NCBI GenBank assembly: GCA_023134135.1
Contig: JAGLVB010000024.1
Coordinates: forward strand, 1-35,560
Direction of reading: 5' to 3'
DNA from: Candidatus Aenigmatarchaeota archaeon
Lineage (GTDB): Archaea; Aenigmatarchaeota; Aenigmatarchaeia; QMZS01
DNA length: 35,560 nucleotides
Shown: positions 7,676 to 14,390 of the stretch, in pieces
Numbering within the stretch: the first letter of the stretch is position 1
Layout: every line of letters begins with the position of its first letter
Translations under genes and position numbers: made by a program
The notes under the pieces: model-generated
Told to the model about the DNA's origin: nothing
Databases searched by the model: none
Seen by the model: only the letters and a program-made list of their open reading frames with translations

Positions 7676-7728
7676 AATAGATTAATTAAAGTTAAAAACT
7701 GTTTTGCTGCAATTTTTCAATCCTTAAA

Positions 7729-7753
7729 TTCCCCGTGCTCTTGGCGCGGGGAA
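7729..7753. other. GC-rich hairpin upstream of aIF2-beta
   Basis: TTCCCCGTGC (7729-7738) pairs over 10 positions with GCGCGGGGAA (7744-7753), one being G-T, around a 5-base loop. It stands out in a strongly AT-rich region. On the minus strand it lies after the orphan at 7792-8280 and before aIF2-beta, so it could end the first transcript or sit in the leader of the second. The minus-strand text GTTCCCCGCGCCA is also like the start of type I-E CRISPR repeats, but only one copy exists. Confidence 0.6.
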
Positions 7754-7791
7754 CTTTATTAGAGAATTATCAGATAAACCTATAATAAAAG

Positions 7792-8280
7792 TTAAAAAAG
7801 TTCCCCAAATTCTTTTTTATATTCTTCCGGCAGGTTTGAATTGTTAAGGTATTTTGCAAGCCCATTTTCATTTTTAAGGCAAAAATATTCCTGCAGTCTT
7901 TTTTTAACATCTTCGGGTTCATGGAATTCCTGATATCTTGCATCAATACCATATAGAAATTTTCCATCCAGAAAATAAATCTGGAATCTAGCTTCATATC
8001 CATCTATTGCATCATCTATTTCAATTTTAAGGCGACCATCACAGGGAGATTCTTTTAGAGGACCCTTGTATTTAGGGTGACACATTTCTTTCCAATCTTC
8101 TTCTGTAACTGGTTTTATCATGGTTTTATCCTCAGGTGTGTATTTAATTGTAAGTTTATGTTGTTCTATTCTTTTGCGATTTCGTTCTTTAAATATTTCT
8201 AATGTATATTTATCTCCGTCTTTTTCCCATTCATAATATTCTGGTCCTAATCCAAGTTTCTCAAGTAAGTCTTTAAACAT
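7792..8280 (-). CDS. Hypothetical protein
   Basis: This is a 162-residue hydrophilic alpha/beta protein with no recognised domain. It begins with a helix (MFKDLLEKLGL), has several strands (KYTLEIFKERN, LTIKYTPED, RLKIEIDDAIDGYEARFQIY) and ends with helices (a VKKRLQEYF region). Only two or three scattered Cys residues occur. The ATG at 8280 is preceded on the minus strand by AAAATTTTCAGTTATTTATTT, with no ribosome site, suggesting a leaderless transcript. It is divergent to the tRNA-Tyr gene. Function unknown. Confidence 0.6.
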   Translation of the reverse strand: MFKDLLEKLGLGPEYYEWEKDGDKYTLEIFKERNRKRIEQHKLTIKYTPEDKTMIKPVTEEDWKEMCHPKYKGPLKESPCDGRLKIEIDDAIDGYEARFQIYFLDGKFLYGIDARYQEFHEPEDVKKRLQEYFCLKNENGLAKYLNNSNLPEEYKKEFGELF

Positions 8281-8420
8281 AAATAAATAACTGAAAATTT
8301 TAAATAACTACTGTGTTATTATCAAATTTTATAGGGGAATTATTTATTAAACACCAAATAAAAATTAAAAACAAGTAATATTATCCCGCGATAGCTCAAC
8401 GGTAGAGCACTCGGCTGTAG

Positions 8421-8465
8421 TGTCTAACAACTTAGTTTTACACAAACGCAAGTGTTTTTGCAGTA
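8421..8465 (+). other. tRNA-Tyr intron 1 (37/38), 45 nt
   Basis: A bulge-helix-bulge core is visible: CTGT (8415-8418) pairs with GCAG (8460-8463), flanked by the 3-base bulges AG|T (8419-8421) and TA|A (8464-8466), each cut after its second base. The anticodon stem closes the exon side. The intron-side helix is weak, with an internal ACAC/GTGT pairing (8440-8443 with 8452-8455). Confidence 0.88.
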
Positions 8466-8487
8466 ACCGAGGGGTTGCCAGTTCAAA

Positions 8488-8583
8488 GTCAGCCTTTAAA
8501 AAAGGCCAACACTCCAAACAAGGAGATTGGTCAATAAAGTATGAAGCCAAAAGAAACAAATTTGTACCTAATGGCGTTGAGAA
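8488..8583 (+). other. tRNA-Tyr intron 2 in the T-loop (59/60), 96 nt
   Basis: The core helix TTCA (8482-8485) pairs with TGAG (8578-8581), flanked by 3-base bulges AA|G (8486-8488) and AA|T (8582-8584). Joining after 8487 to 8584 gives the consensus T-loop TTCAAAT, and the T-stem pair G53-C61 stacks directly on the core. Inside the intron a hairpin GCCTTT/AAAGGC (8492-8506) is followed by CCAA...CTCC/GGAG...TTGG (8506-8530). No good C/D or H/ACA box set was seen. Confidence 0.8.
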
Positions 8584-8605
8584 TCCGGCTCGCGGGATAT
8601 TTAAT

Positions 8606-9640
8606 TTATTTTCTTGCGCTCACATATTTAACCGCAGAAATTTCTGAGCAGGAAGGTTCTATTTTTTGAGCTAATGAAGGAGAAATTTGTTTTAAAATTC
8701 TATAAGCGCAGTCATGACCTGCTGGCAATACATTTAGCATATTCGGAAAGTTTGATTGGAGCATATTATATTGGGTGGAATTTGAATACCTATAAAATTT
8801 ACCAGCTTCATTAAAAAATAAAAAAGGTTCTTTATCCAGCTTTTGTTGTTGTTCAGTTCTTTTGCCTTTGAAACTTGAGGTCAGGTTTCCGTTTTCAATA
8901 GTTTCAGGGTCAAAATAAGACATTAAAGATTGCCTTAATTTTTTATCAAAATAATCATGGGTTTTTATTTCTTCCGAATATTTTTTCCAGACTTTATTAT
9001 ATTTCCCCCCAAAATCACTTAAATTTGAACAATTACCATTAAGATTTGCGCACATTTTTTCAAACTCTTCCATTTTTTCTTCAGAAATAAAACTGATTGA
9101 TTTTACTTGGCACACACCTTCTGGCTTTTCATATTTTCCTTTTGTTCTTAAAGGAATGCCTTTTTTTTCCAGGTCATTTGCAATAGGACTGCTGCAGGGA
9201 TCTAAGTCAAGCATGTGAAAAAACAATCCATCTTTTTTCAGCACCCTGCTTGCTTCTTTTGTTGCATTTTCCAAATCCATAAAAACATCATAACTTCCAT
9301 ATCCGCAAACAACATCCAGACTTTCATCCGGAAATGGAATTCTATAAGCGGAACCTTGAATATAAGTTCCATTCGACTTTTTTTTGGCTTCTTTCAAAAA
9401 AGCTGGTTGTGAGTCCATCTGAATCCATTCTCCATGAAAATTCTCGGACCAGTTTCTCTTCAAGAAACCAGTCCCGCTCCCAATTTCCAAAACTTTTTCA
9501 TCACCTTGAAAATTTTTATTGTAAAAATCTAAAAATAATTGTTTTGTGGCTCTTAGCGCAAGATTTCTGCTTTCTTCAAAATCATCCAGCAGTTCAATAT
9601 CTTCCGGGTCCCAGGTGCTGTCCTTAGATCTATTGCTCAT
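8606..9640 (-). CDS. SAM-dependent class I methyltransferase
   Basis: This 344-residue protein is a Rossmann-fold methyltransferase. Motif I is VLEIGSGTGFL (residues 50-60); an acidic end of strand 2 follows (WIQMDSQ), then motif III-like GSAYRIPFPDESLDVVCGYG (about residues 96-115) and a post-motif LKKDGLFFHMLDLDP. This is the UbiE/Methyltransf_11 layout. The C-terminal 200 residues, including ISFISEEKMEEFEKMC and an Asn/Ser-rich part, are not recognised and may bind the substrate, which is unknown. Its 3' end converges on tRNA-Tyr with 8 bp between them. Confidence 0.8.
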   Translation of the reverse strand: MSNRSKDSTWDPEDIELLDDFEESRNLALRATKQLFLDFYNKNFQGDEKVLEIGSGTGFLKRNWSENFHGEWIQMDSQPAFLKEAKKKSNGTYIQGSAYRIPFPDESLDVVCGYGSYDVFMDLENATKEASRVLKKDGLFFHMLDLDPCSSPIANDLEKKGIPLRTKGKYEKPEGVCQVKSISFISEEKMEEFEKMCANLNGNCSNLSDFGGKYNKVWKKYSEEIKTHDYFDKKLRQSLMSYFDPETIENGNLTSSFKGKRTEQQQKLDKEPFLFFNEAGKFYRYSNSTQYNMLQSNFPNMLNVLPAGHDCAYRILKQISPSLAQKIEPSCSEISAVKYVSARK

Positions 9641-9768
9641 AATACAATTAAATTATATATTTATGTTATTATTGTTAAGAGATTACAATGTATTAACTGA
9701 ACTAAACTTCAAATTTAACCCTAAAACAGTTGTAACACCCAGTTTTAAGAAAGAAAACAAGATTTATT

Positions 9769-10410
9769 ATGATTGCCGGAAAGATACTGGTTTATACTGG
9801 AGATGGGGAAGGTAAAACAACCGCGGCAATGGGTCATGCAGTAAGATTTGCGGGTTATGATAAAAAAGTGGCAATTTTGCAATTCATGAAAGGTCGAAAA
9901 ACCGGAGAATACAGATTTTTTGATACAAATAAGCTTGTTGATTTGCATCTGTTTGGACCTCCTTTCTTTTTGGCAACAACTCAGGCAACTTTAGGAGGAT
10001 GGACTGAAGGAAAAGGCGTTGAATTTGTTTCTATTGAAATGTTTAAAGAAAAGAAAAAAGGAAATGGTCGGGTTGTTGCGGATAAAATTGCATCTAATCT
10101 GAGAAAAAGTTCTTTTGAAACTCACAAGAAGAAAGCAAAAAAAGGAATTGAGTTTGTGAATAAACTGCTCCTGAAAAAAGAACACAAACTGATAGTTCTT
10201 GATGAAATATTGTATTCAATTAAATTTAAACTTGTGGAAGAAGATGAACTTATTTCAATTCTGGAAAGGAGAAAAAATGTGAATTTTATCTTAACAGGAA
10301 GATTTGCTTCAGAGAGAGTTATTAAAATGGCTGATCTTGTTACTTGTTTAGGGGAAGAAAAGCATTATTTTTACAAAGAGAAAAAGAGTTTTCCTGGGTT
10401 GGATTTTTGA
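9769..10410 (+). CDS. CobO/BtuR-family corrinoid adenosyltransferase-like ATPase
   Basis: This 213-residue P-loop protein matches the CobA/CobO/BtuR family, which adenosylates cob(I)alamin. The P-loop GDGEGKTTAAMG is at residues 11-22, then VAILQFMKG and GEYRFF follow. Near the C-terminus VLDEILYS (Walker B), FILTGRFASE, MADLVTCLGE and KHYFY match the family blocks VLDEI, LTGR, ADLVT and KH. The usual length is about 170-200; a basic insert (about residues 70-130, GPPFFLATTQATLGGW and a Lys-rich part) enlarges it. No cobalamin genes are nearby, so the substrate in this organism is uncertain. It is followed after 15 bp by tatD. Confidence 0.75.
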   Translation: MIAGKILVYTGDGEGKTTAAMGHAVRFAGYDKKVAILQFMKGRKTGEYRFFDTNKLVDLHLFGPPFFLATTQATLGGWTEGKGVEFVSIEMFKEKKKGNGRVVADKIASNLRKSSFETHKKKAKKGIEFVNKLLLKKEHKLIVLDEILYSIKFKLVEEDELISILERRKNVNFILTGRFASERVIKMADLVTCLGEEKHYFYKEKKSFPGLDF

Positions 10411-10425
10411 TTATTTAATTAAATT

Positions 10426-11187
10426 ATGATAGACGCCCATTGCCATCTCGAACAAAAAGATTACAATCCAGATAGGGACGAAGTAATCCTGAACTGCAAA
10501 AAGGAACTAAAAGCTATTGTTACCTGTTGCGCCCATCCAAGAGATTTTAAGAAAAGTCTGGAGATTATTAAAAAATACAAAAACTTTGTTTTTCTAACAG
10601 CAGGCTTCCACCCCGAATATATTTCTGAAATTCCTGAAAACGAAATAGGTAATTATCTCGAAGAATTAAGGGAAAATAAAAAATACCTTGTGGGGATTGG
10701 AGAGTGCGGTCTGGATTATCATTGGGTCAAAGAACTAGAGTGGAGGGAAAAACAGAAGGAACTTTTTGTGAAACACATTAATCTCGCAAAAGAATTAAAC
10801 CTGCCATTGGTGATTCATTCAAGGGATGCGGAAAAAGAGTGCCTTGAAATTCTGAAGGAACAGAAAGCAAAAAGAGTATTGCTCCACTATTTTTCTGATA
10901 AAGACTTAATCCCTGAAGTGATTGAAGCCAATTATTTTGTGTCTGTGAATACCTCGGTTTTCAGGAGCAAGACAACAAAGAAAATAATCAAGAGAATGCC
11001 AATTGAAAAACTAATGACTGAGACAGATGCTCCATGGCTGGGTTTCGGAAAAAGAAACACCCCGCTTTCGGTCAGGATGGTTGCGGAGAAAATCGCTGAA
11101 ATAAAAGATTTAAGTTTTGAAGAAGTGGACAAAATAACCACTGAAAATGCGGTTAAGTTTTTTGATTTGGGCAAATCTATAATTTAA
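10426..11187 (+). CDS. tatD: TatD-family metal-dependent deoxyribonuclease
   Basis: This 253-residue TIM-barrel hydrolase has the full TatD set of metal ligands: H5 and H7 (DAHCHLE), E93 (GIGECGLDY), H131 (LVIHSRDAE), H154 (LLHYFS) and D201 (TETDAPW). TatD proteins are 3'-5' DNases/AP-type nucleases used in DNA repair and breakdown. The length is typical. It starts 15 bp after the CobO-like gene, preceded by an AT-rich leader, and is followed 40 bp later by a one-helix peptide and ABCE1. Confidence 0.92.
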   Translation: MIDAHCHLEQKDYNPDRDEVILNCKKELKAIVTCCAHPRDFKKSLEIIKKYKNFVFLTAGFHPEYISEIPENEIGNYLEELRENKKYLVGIGECGLDYHWVKELEWREKQKELFVKHINLAKELNLPLVIHSRDAEKECLEILKEQKAKRVLLHYFSDKDLIPEVIEANYFVSVNTSVFRSKTTKKIIKRMPIEKLMTETDAPWLGFGKRNTPLSVRMVAEKIAEIKDLSFEEVDKITTENAVKFFDLGKSII

Positions 11188-11227
11188 AAGAGAACCATTG
11201 AATAAAAAGTAAATAACCCTGTAATTT

Positions 11228-11359
11228 ATGGGAGATGAAAACTTAGGCTCTTATCCGGTTTTATTGATAGTAATTATTCTCGTGTGCGTGCTTGCGTTTT
11301 TGGTATTGTTGGTTATTTCAGATGGACTCTTAAGTATACCAAGTCTCGGCTTTGCTTAA
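11228..11359 (+). CDS. Small single-span membrane peptide
   Basis: This 43-residue ORF begins MGDENLGSYP, then has one hydrophobic stretch of about 20 residues (LLIVIILVCVLAFLVLLVI), then a short polar tail ending in GFA. The ATG follows AAATAACCCTGTAATTT, the same kind of leader as other genes in this window, and the stop (11357-11359) is one base before the ABCE1 start at 11361. Spacing and hydrophobicity favour a real small membrane protein, possibly translated with ABCE1. Function unknown. Confidence 0.6.
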   Translation: MGDENLGSYPVLLIVIILVCVLAFLVLLVISDGLLSIPSLGFA

Positions 11360-11360
11360 T

Positions 11361-12977
11361 ATGAGAATTGCGGTTATTGATGAAGGAAGATGCGAGCCTA
11401 AAAAGTGCCAGAATTTATGCGCGAATGTATGCCCAAGAAACAAGCTGGATGAAGAATGCATTAAGATAAATGGTTGCGCAGTCATAGATGAACAGCTCTG
11501 CGTTGGGTGCGGTATCTGCGTGAACAGGTGTCCTTTTGGAGCAATAAAAATTGTCAATACTCCTGAGAAAATTGGAAGTCTGATTCACAGGTATGGCAAG
11601 AACAAATTTGCGTTGTACAATTTCCCGGTCCCGAAGAAAGGAAATATTATTGGTCTGGTGGGGAGAAATGGAATTGGAAAATCAACCGCAGTAAAAGTTC
11701 TTGCCGGAGAATTAAAACCAAATTTGGAGGATTTGCCCACAATTATCAGAGTATTTCTTAAAGGAGAAAGAACGTTATCTTACAAACCTCAGGTTTTGAG
11801 TCCTGTTAATATAGATGAACTTGATAAATCAATTGTTAAGGAATTAAATATAACCAGAAAAGATAATTATTCAGGGGGAGAACTGCAGGTATTGAATATT
11901 GCTTTATGTCTTTCAAAGGAAGCTGATTTATATATACTAGACGAACCATCTTCTTATCTGGATGTTATTTCAAGAATGAAAATAATGAATTTGTTAAAGA
12001 ACAGGCTGAAAGACAAAGAAGTAATTATTGTTGAGCATGATCTTGCATTGCTTGATTATATTGCGGACGAGGTTTATTTATTATATGGTTCCCCAGGTGT
12101 TTACGGGGTGGTCTCAACATTATATCCTTCTTTAAGAGGAATTAATTCTTATCTTAATGGTTACCTCCCTGCGGAGAATGTGAGATTGAGAAGGGAAAAA
12201 ATTACATTTGACCTTAGCATGCAGGAAAACATGAAAATAGATAAATTAATTTCATTTACAAATATTGAGAAAAAACAAGGCAATTTCAGACTAAAAGTTA
12301 AAAGAGGAGATATTTACAAAAAGGAAATTCTTGGGGTGATTGGACCAAATGCAATTGGAAAGACAACTTTCATGGAAATTCTTGCAAATAAAATTGAAGC
12401 TGATAAAGGGAAAATAGGCAAGGTCAACATATCTTATAAACCTCAATATCTGCACCCTGATTATTCAGGTCTTGTTGAAGATATTATTCCAAAGACTGCT
12501 GGGTTCAGAGATCAGATTTCTTATCCCCTCCATTTGGAAACACTTTACAAAAAAAGGGTTGATGAATTGTCCGGAGGAGAACTGCAGACTCTTGCAATTG
12601 CTTTATGTTTGTCAAAGGATGCTGATTTATATCTGTTGGACGAACCTTCTGCTTTTCTTGATATTGAGAACAGATTGCAGTTAGTTAAAATTTTGCAGAG
12701 AATTATAGAAAACAAAGGCGCGACTGCGATAATTGTTGACCATGATTTGCATCTGCTTTCCCAGATTTCAAACAGAATTTTGTTTTTTACAGGAAAGCCA
12801 TCAAAGTCAGGTGAAGCGGAAATAATTCCCACTTATGAAGCATTGAACAATTTCCTTAGAAATTTTAACATAACTTTCAGGAGGGATCCGGAGACCGGAA
12901 GATTTAAGGCAAACAAGTTCGGGAGCCAGCTGGATATTGAGCAGAAAAATAAGAAGGAATTTTTAAGTCTTGATTAA
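11361..12977 (+). CDS. abce1: ABCE1/RLI ribosome-recycling ATPase
   Basis: This cytosolic iron-sulfur ABC ATPase splits ribosomes after termination and is universal in archaea and eukaryotes. The start is MRIAVIDEGR, the conserved N-terminus; an upstream ATG (11352) is out of pattern. Eight Cys of two 4Fe-4S clusters occur within about residues 11-57 (CEPKKCQNLCANVCP and CVGCGICVNRCP). NBD1 has P-loop GRNGIGKST (101-109), signature SGGELQ (171-176) and ILDEP (192-196). NBD2 has GPNAIGKTT (328-336), SGGELQ (404-409) and LLDEP. The conserved end FRRDPETGRFKANK is present. At 538 residues it is shorter than usual (about 590); the loop after NBD1's P-loop is contracted. Confidence 0.96.
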   Translation: MRIAVIDEGRCEPKKCQNLCANVCPRNKLDEECIKINGCAVIDEQLCVGCGICVNRCPFGAIKIVNTPEKIGSLIHRYGKNKFALYNFPVPKKGNIIGLVGRNGIGKSTAVKVLAGELKPNLEDLPTIIRVFLKGERTLSYKPQVLSPVNIDELDKSIVKELNITRKDNYSGGELQVLNIALCLSKEADLYILDEPSSYLDVISRMKIMNLLKNRLKDKEVIIVEHDLALLDYIADEVYLLYGSPGVYGVVSTLYPSLRGINSYLNGYLPAENVRLRREKITFDLSMQENMKIDKLISFTNIEKKQGNFRLKVKRGDIYKKEILGVIGPNAIGKTTFMEILANKIEADKGKIGKVNISYKPQYLHPDYSGLVEDIIPKTAGFRDQISYPLHLETLYKKRVDELSGGELQTLAIALCLSKDADLYLLDEPSAFLDIENRLQLVKILQRIIENKGATAIIVDHDLHLLSQISNRILFFTGKPSKSGEAEIIPTYEALNNFLRNFNITFRRDPETGRFKANKFGSQLDIEQKNKKEFLSLD

Positions 12978-13090
12978 ATAAAATTTTAGATAAAATATAG
13001 CCACTTATTTCTGGTGTTGAGTACGGTGGATTACTTCCTGGCAGTGATTAATTAAGGAGGTATATTTAAAAATATTTTTATTAATTATTT

Positions 13091-13552
13091 ATGTTAAAGG
13101 GAATAAGAGATTATATTAAAGATAGTTTTTACAATAGAGAGAAGAAAAAACTGGATTTTATCATAGGAAATATGGATGAAAAAATGGCCAAATATTATTT
13201 AAAAGATTGTTTTGGTATAGGTTTTAACCCAATTGGCGTAGAGGTTTACAAGTTGATTGGAGAGAATTATAATTTAGATGATTTGGATGGTAAATGGGCT
13301 GTTGATGTTTTGGGTGTGATTAAAAACTCTTACAAATCTTCGCCATTATCAGAATTGGAACAAGGACTTGAAAATCCCAATTATTTTCATTATTTGGCTT
13401 GTTGTGTTCTTATTGATCATGTTGTATTAGAGGAACTTAGTCATACTGCGGGTTATATACACAGTACTGAAGAAGAAGATTCTTTTGGAGCTGAGGTATT
13501 TTCTAAGTTAGCTTTGGAAAGCCATGAACCCTCTGCTAAAGATTATAATTAA
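13091..13552 (+). CDS. Hypothetical protein
   Basis: This 153-residue protein starts with a basic helix (MLKGIRDYIKDSFYNREKKK), then acidic helical segments; a patch of hydrophobics (FHYLACCVLIDHVV, about residues 108-121) looks like a buried helix. No domain is recognised. The 113-bp region before it has a GGAGG at 13057, but 30 bases from the ATG, too far to be its ribosome site; TATTTTTATTAATTATTT directly precedes the ATG. Function unknown. Confidence 0.55.
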   Translation: MLKGIRDYIKDSFYNREKKKLDFIIGNMDEKMAKYYLKDCFGIGFNPIGVEVYKLIGENYNLDDLDGKWAVDVLGVIKNSYKSSPLSELEQGLENPNYFHYLACCVLIDHVVLEELSHTAGYIHSTEEEDSFGAEVFSKLALESHEPSAKDYN

Positions 13553-13606
13553 GACAATTGTTGTAATTACCCCTAAAATAATATAAAGCCTATTTTAAAC
13601 AAATTT

Positions 13607-13669
13607 ATGCAAATGGGAATTACTGCTTGGCATTCACCCGTATATAAAATTATAGTTAAGTTGCAGTAA
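13607..13669 (+). CDS. Possible 20-residue peptide overlapping an inverted repeat
   Basis: An ATG at 13607 follows TTAAACAAATTT, a leader like those of real genes here, and opens a 20-codon frame ending in TAA at 13669. A perfect inverted repeat (13617-13672) spans it, so the RNA could form a hairpin covering the frame. It could be a leader peptide or chance; nothing known matches. Confidence 0.2.
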   Translation: MQMGITAWHSPVYKIIVKLQ

Positions 13670-13672
13670 TTC
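13617..13672. repeat. 10-bp perfect inverted repeat
   Basis: GAATTACTGC (13617-13626) is the exact reverse complement of GCAGTAATTC (13663-13672), with a 36-base spacer. It lies between two orphan genes on the same strand, in a 148-bp gap. It may be a structured RNA element, an operator, or a processing site. Confidence 0.5.
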
Positions 13673-13700
13673 TAACTACTTTTAATTTCTTGGAATCAAA

Positions 13701-13949
13701 ATGGTTAGGGTTTTATTGTGGGGTAAATTATCGAAAATTTCATCTGAGGATAAAATAAATTTAATTTTTGATGTTTTAATGCCAGCTTCTTATTTAAGAG
13801 GTTTAAACAAGGATAAAAAGGAATTAGATAAAATAAATTTTTACAAGAGAGAAGCTAAAAAACTGTTAAAAAGCCCGGATATTGAATTTCACAAAAAACA
13901 GGAGTTTTTACACCTATTAAAAGACTGTGATTTTTCATTATGGGATTGA
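13701..13949 (+). CDS. Hypothetical small basic protein
   Basis: This is an 82-residue, Lys-rich, mostly helical protein with no recognised motif. It includes MPASYLRGLNKDKKEL and a C-terminal helix ending in CDFSLWD. The ATG follows TTCTTGGAATCAAA, and it comes 29 bp after an inverted repeat, which could affect its expression. The 3' end is 31 bp from the convergent eL42 gene. Function unknown. Confidence 0.5.
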   Translation: MVRVLLWGKLSKISSEDKINLIFDVLMPASYLRGLNKDKKELDKINFYKREAKKLLKSPDIEFHKKQEFLHLLKDCDFSLWD

Positions 13950-13979
13950 ACTTAATATTTCATATCTAAAATTGTTAAT

Positions 13980-14258
13980 TCACACAAATTCCATTTTCTT
14001 TACTCTGAATCCTTTCCCGATTATATTCTGTTTTCCGCATTCAGAACAGGTGTATCTTAAATCAAGTTTTGTGCTTGGTTTGCCCCTTCCTTTTGGTTTT
14101 TTTGCGGGGAAAGAACCATATCCGGCGACTTTTCTCAGATGTCTTCTCTGCCCCACAGCCACGCATCTTCTTGGTTTATTCTTAACTTTTTTTATTTTCT
14201 GGGCTGTGTATTTCTTGCAGTATTTGCAGTATTTATTTCGCTCTTTTGGAATTTTCAT
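13980..14258 (-). CDS. rpl44e: 50S ribosomal protein eL42 (L44e)
   Basis: This 92-residue protein matches eL42, near the ribosomal E site. It opens with MKIPKERNKYCKYCKKYT and has GYGSFPAKKPKGRGKP (about residues 47-61, cf. the family GYGG(F/K)P...GKPTKK), then KLDLRYTCSECGK and GKGFRVKKMEF. Zinc ligands are C11, C14, C71 and C74. Length is as expected (about 92-95). In many archaea it is followed by S27e; here it stands alone on the minus strand, followed by the convergent orphan at 13701. It is distinctive enough for high confidence. Confidence 0.95.
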   Translation of the reverse strand: MKIPKERNKYCKYCKKYTAQKIKKVKNKPRRCVAVGQRRHLRKVAGYGSFPAKKPKGRGKPSTKLDLRYTCSECGKQNIIGKGFRVKKMEFV

Positions 14259-14390
14259 AATTTATTATATAAAAATTAAATACTTGTGATTTAGCTCATT
14301 ATTTTTGAATTTATCGGTCTGAGTTAAGAATAGGGCAATAACTGCTGAAGTTTCTGGATTTAATTAATATTTAGAAAATCAATGTAAATA

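Larger units (their letters stand above)
8385..8597 (+). tRNA. trnY: tRNA-Tyr (GTA) with two introns
   Basis: Exons are 8385-8420, 8466-8487 and 8584-8597, giving a 72-base tRNA. The acceptor stem CCCGCGA/TCGCGGG pairs perfectly; C1-G72 with A73 is the archaeal TyrRS identity pattern. The D-arm is GCTC/GAGC with loop AACGGTA, the anticodon stem is CTCGG/CCGAG with loop CTGTAGA (anticodon GTA), the variable loop is GGGTT, and the T-arm is GCCAG-TTCAAAT-CCGGC. Intron 1 is at the canonical 37/38 site, intron 2 in the T-loop at 59/60. Position 52-62 is an A-C mismatch. CCA is not encoded. A TATA-like TTTATTAAA is near 8342. The 3' end is 8 bp from the convergent methyltransferase gene. Confidence 0.92.

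Noticed and set aside
7700-7800. Possible CRISPR array at the GTTCCCCGCGCCA-like hairpin
   Set aside because: Only one repeat-like unit is present and no second copy, spacer or cas gene was found in the window.
8488-8583. C/D box or H/ACA guide RNA in the tRNA-Tyr T-loop intron
   Set aside because: No well-spaced C/D or ACA box set was visible; the only C-like match (ATGAAGC) has mismatches.
8420-8647. 75-residue plus-strand open frame through the tRNA region
   Set aside because: It lies over the two introns and last exons of tRNA-Tyr and has no gene-like features.
12978-13090. Small gene starting with the GGAGG at 13057
   Set aside because: The next ATG is 30 bases away and the frame upstream is very short; nothing gene-like.
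14259-14390. Possible C/D box small RNA between eL42 and the UPF0104 gene
   Set aside because: GTGATTT and CTGA occur, but the C box has two mismatches and the order C-D'-C'-D is not complete.
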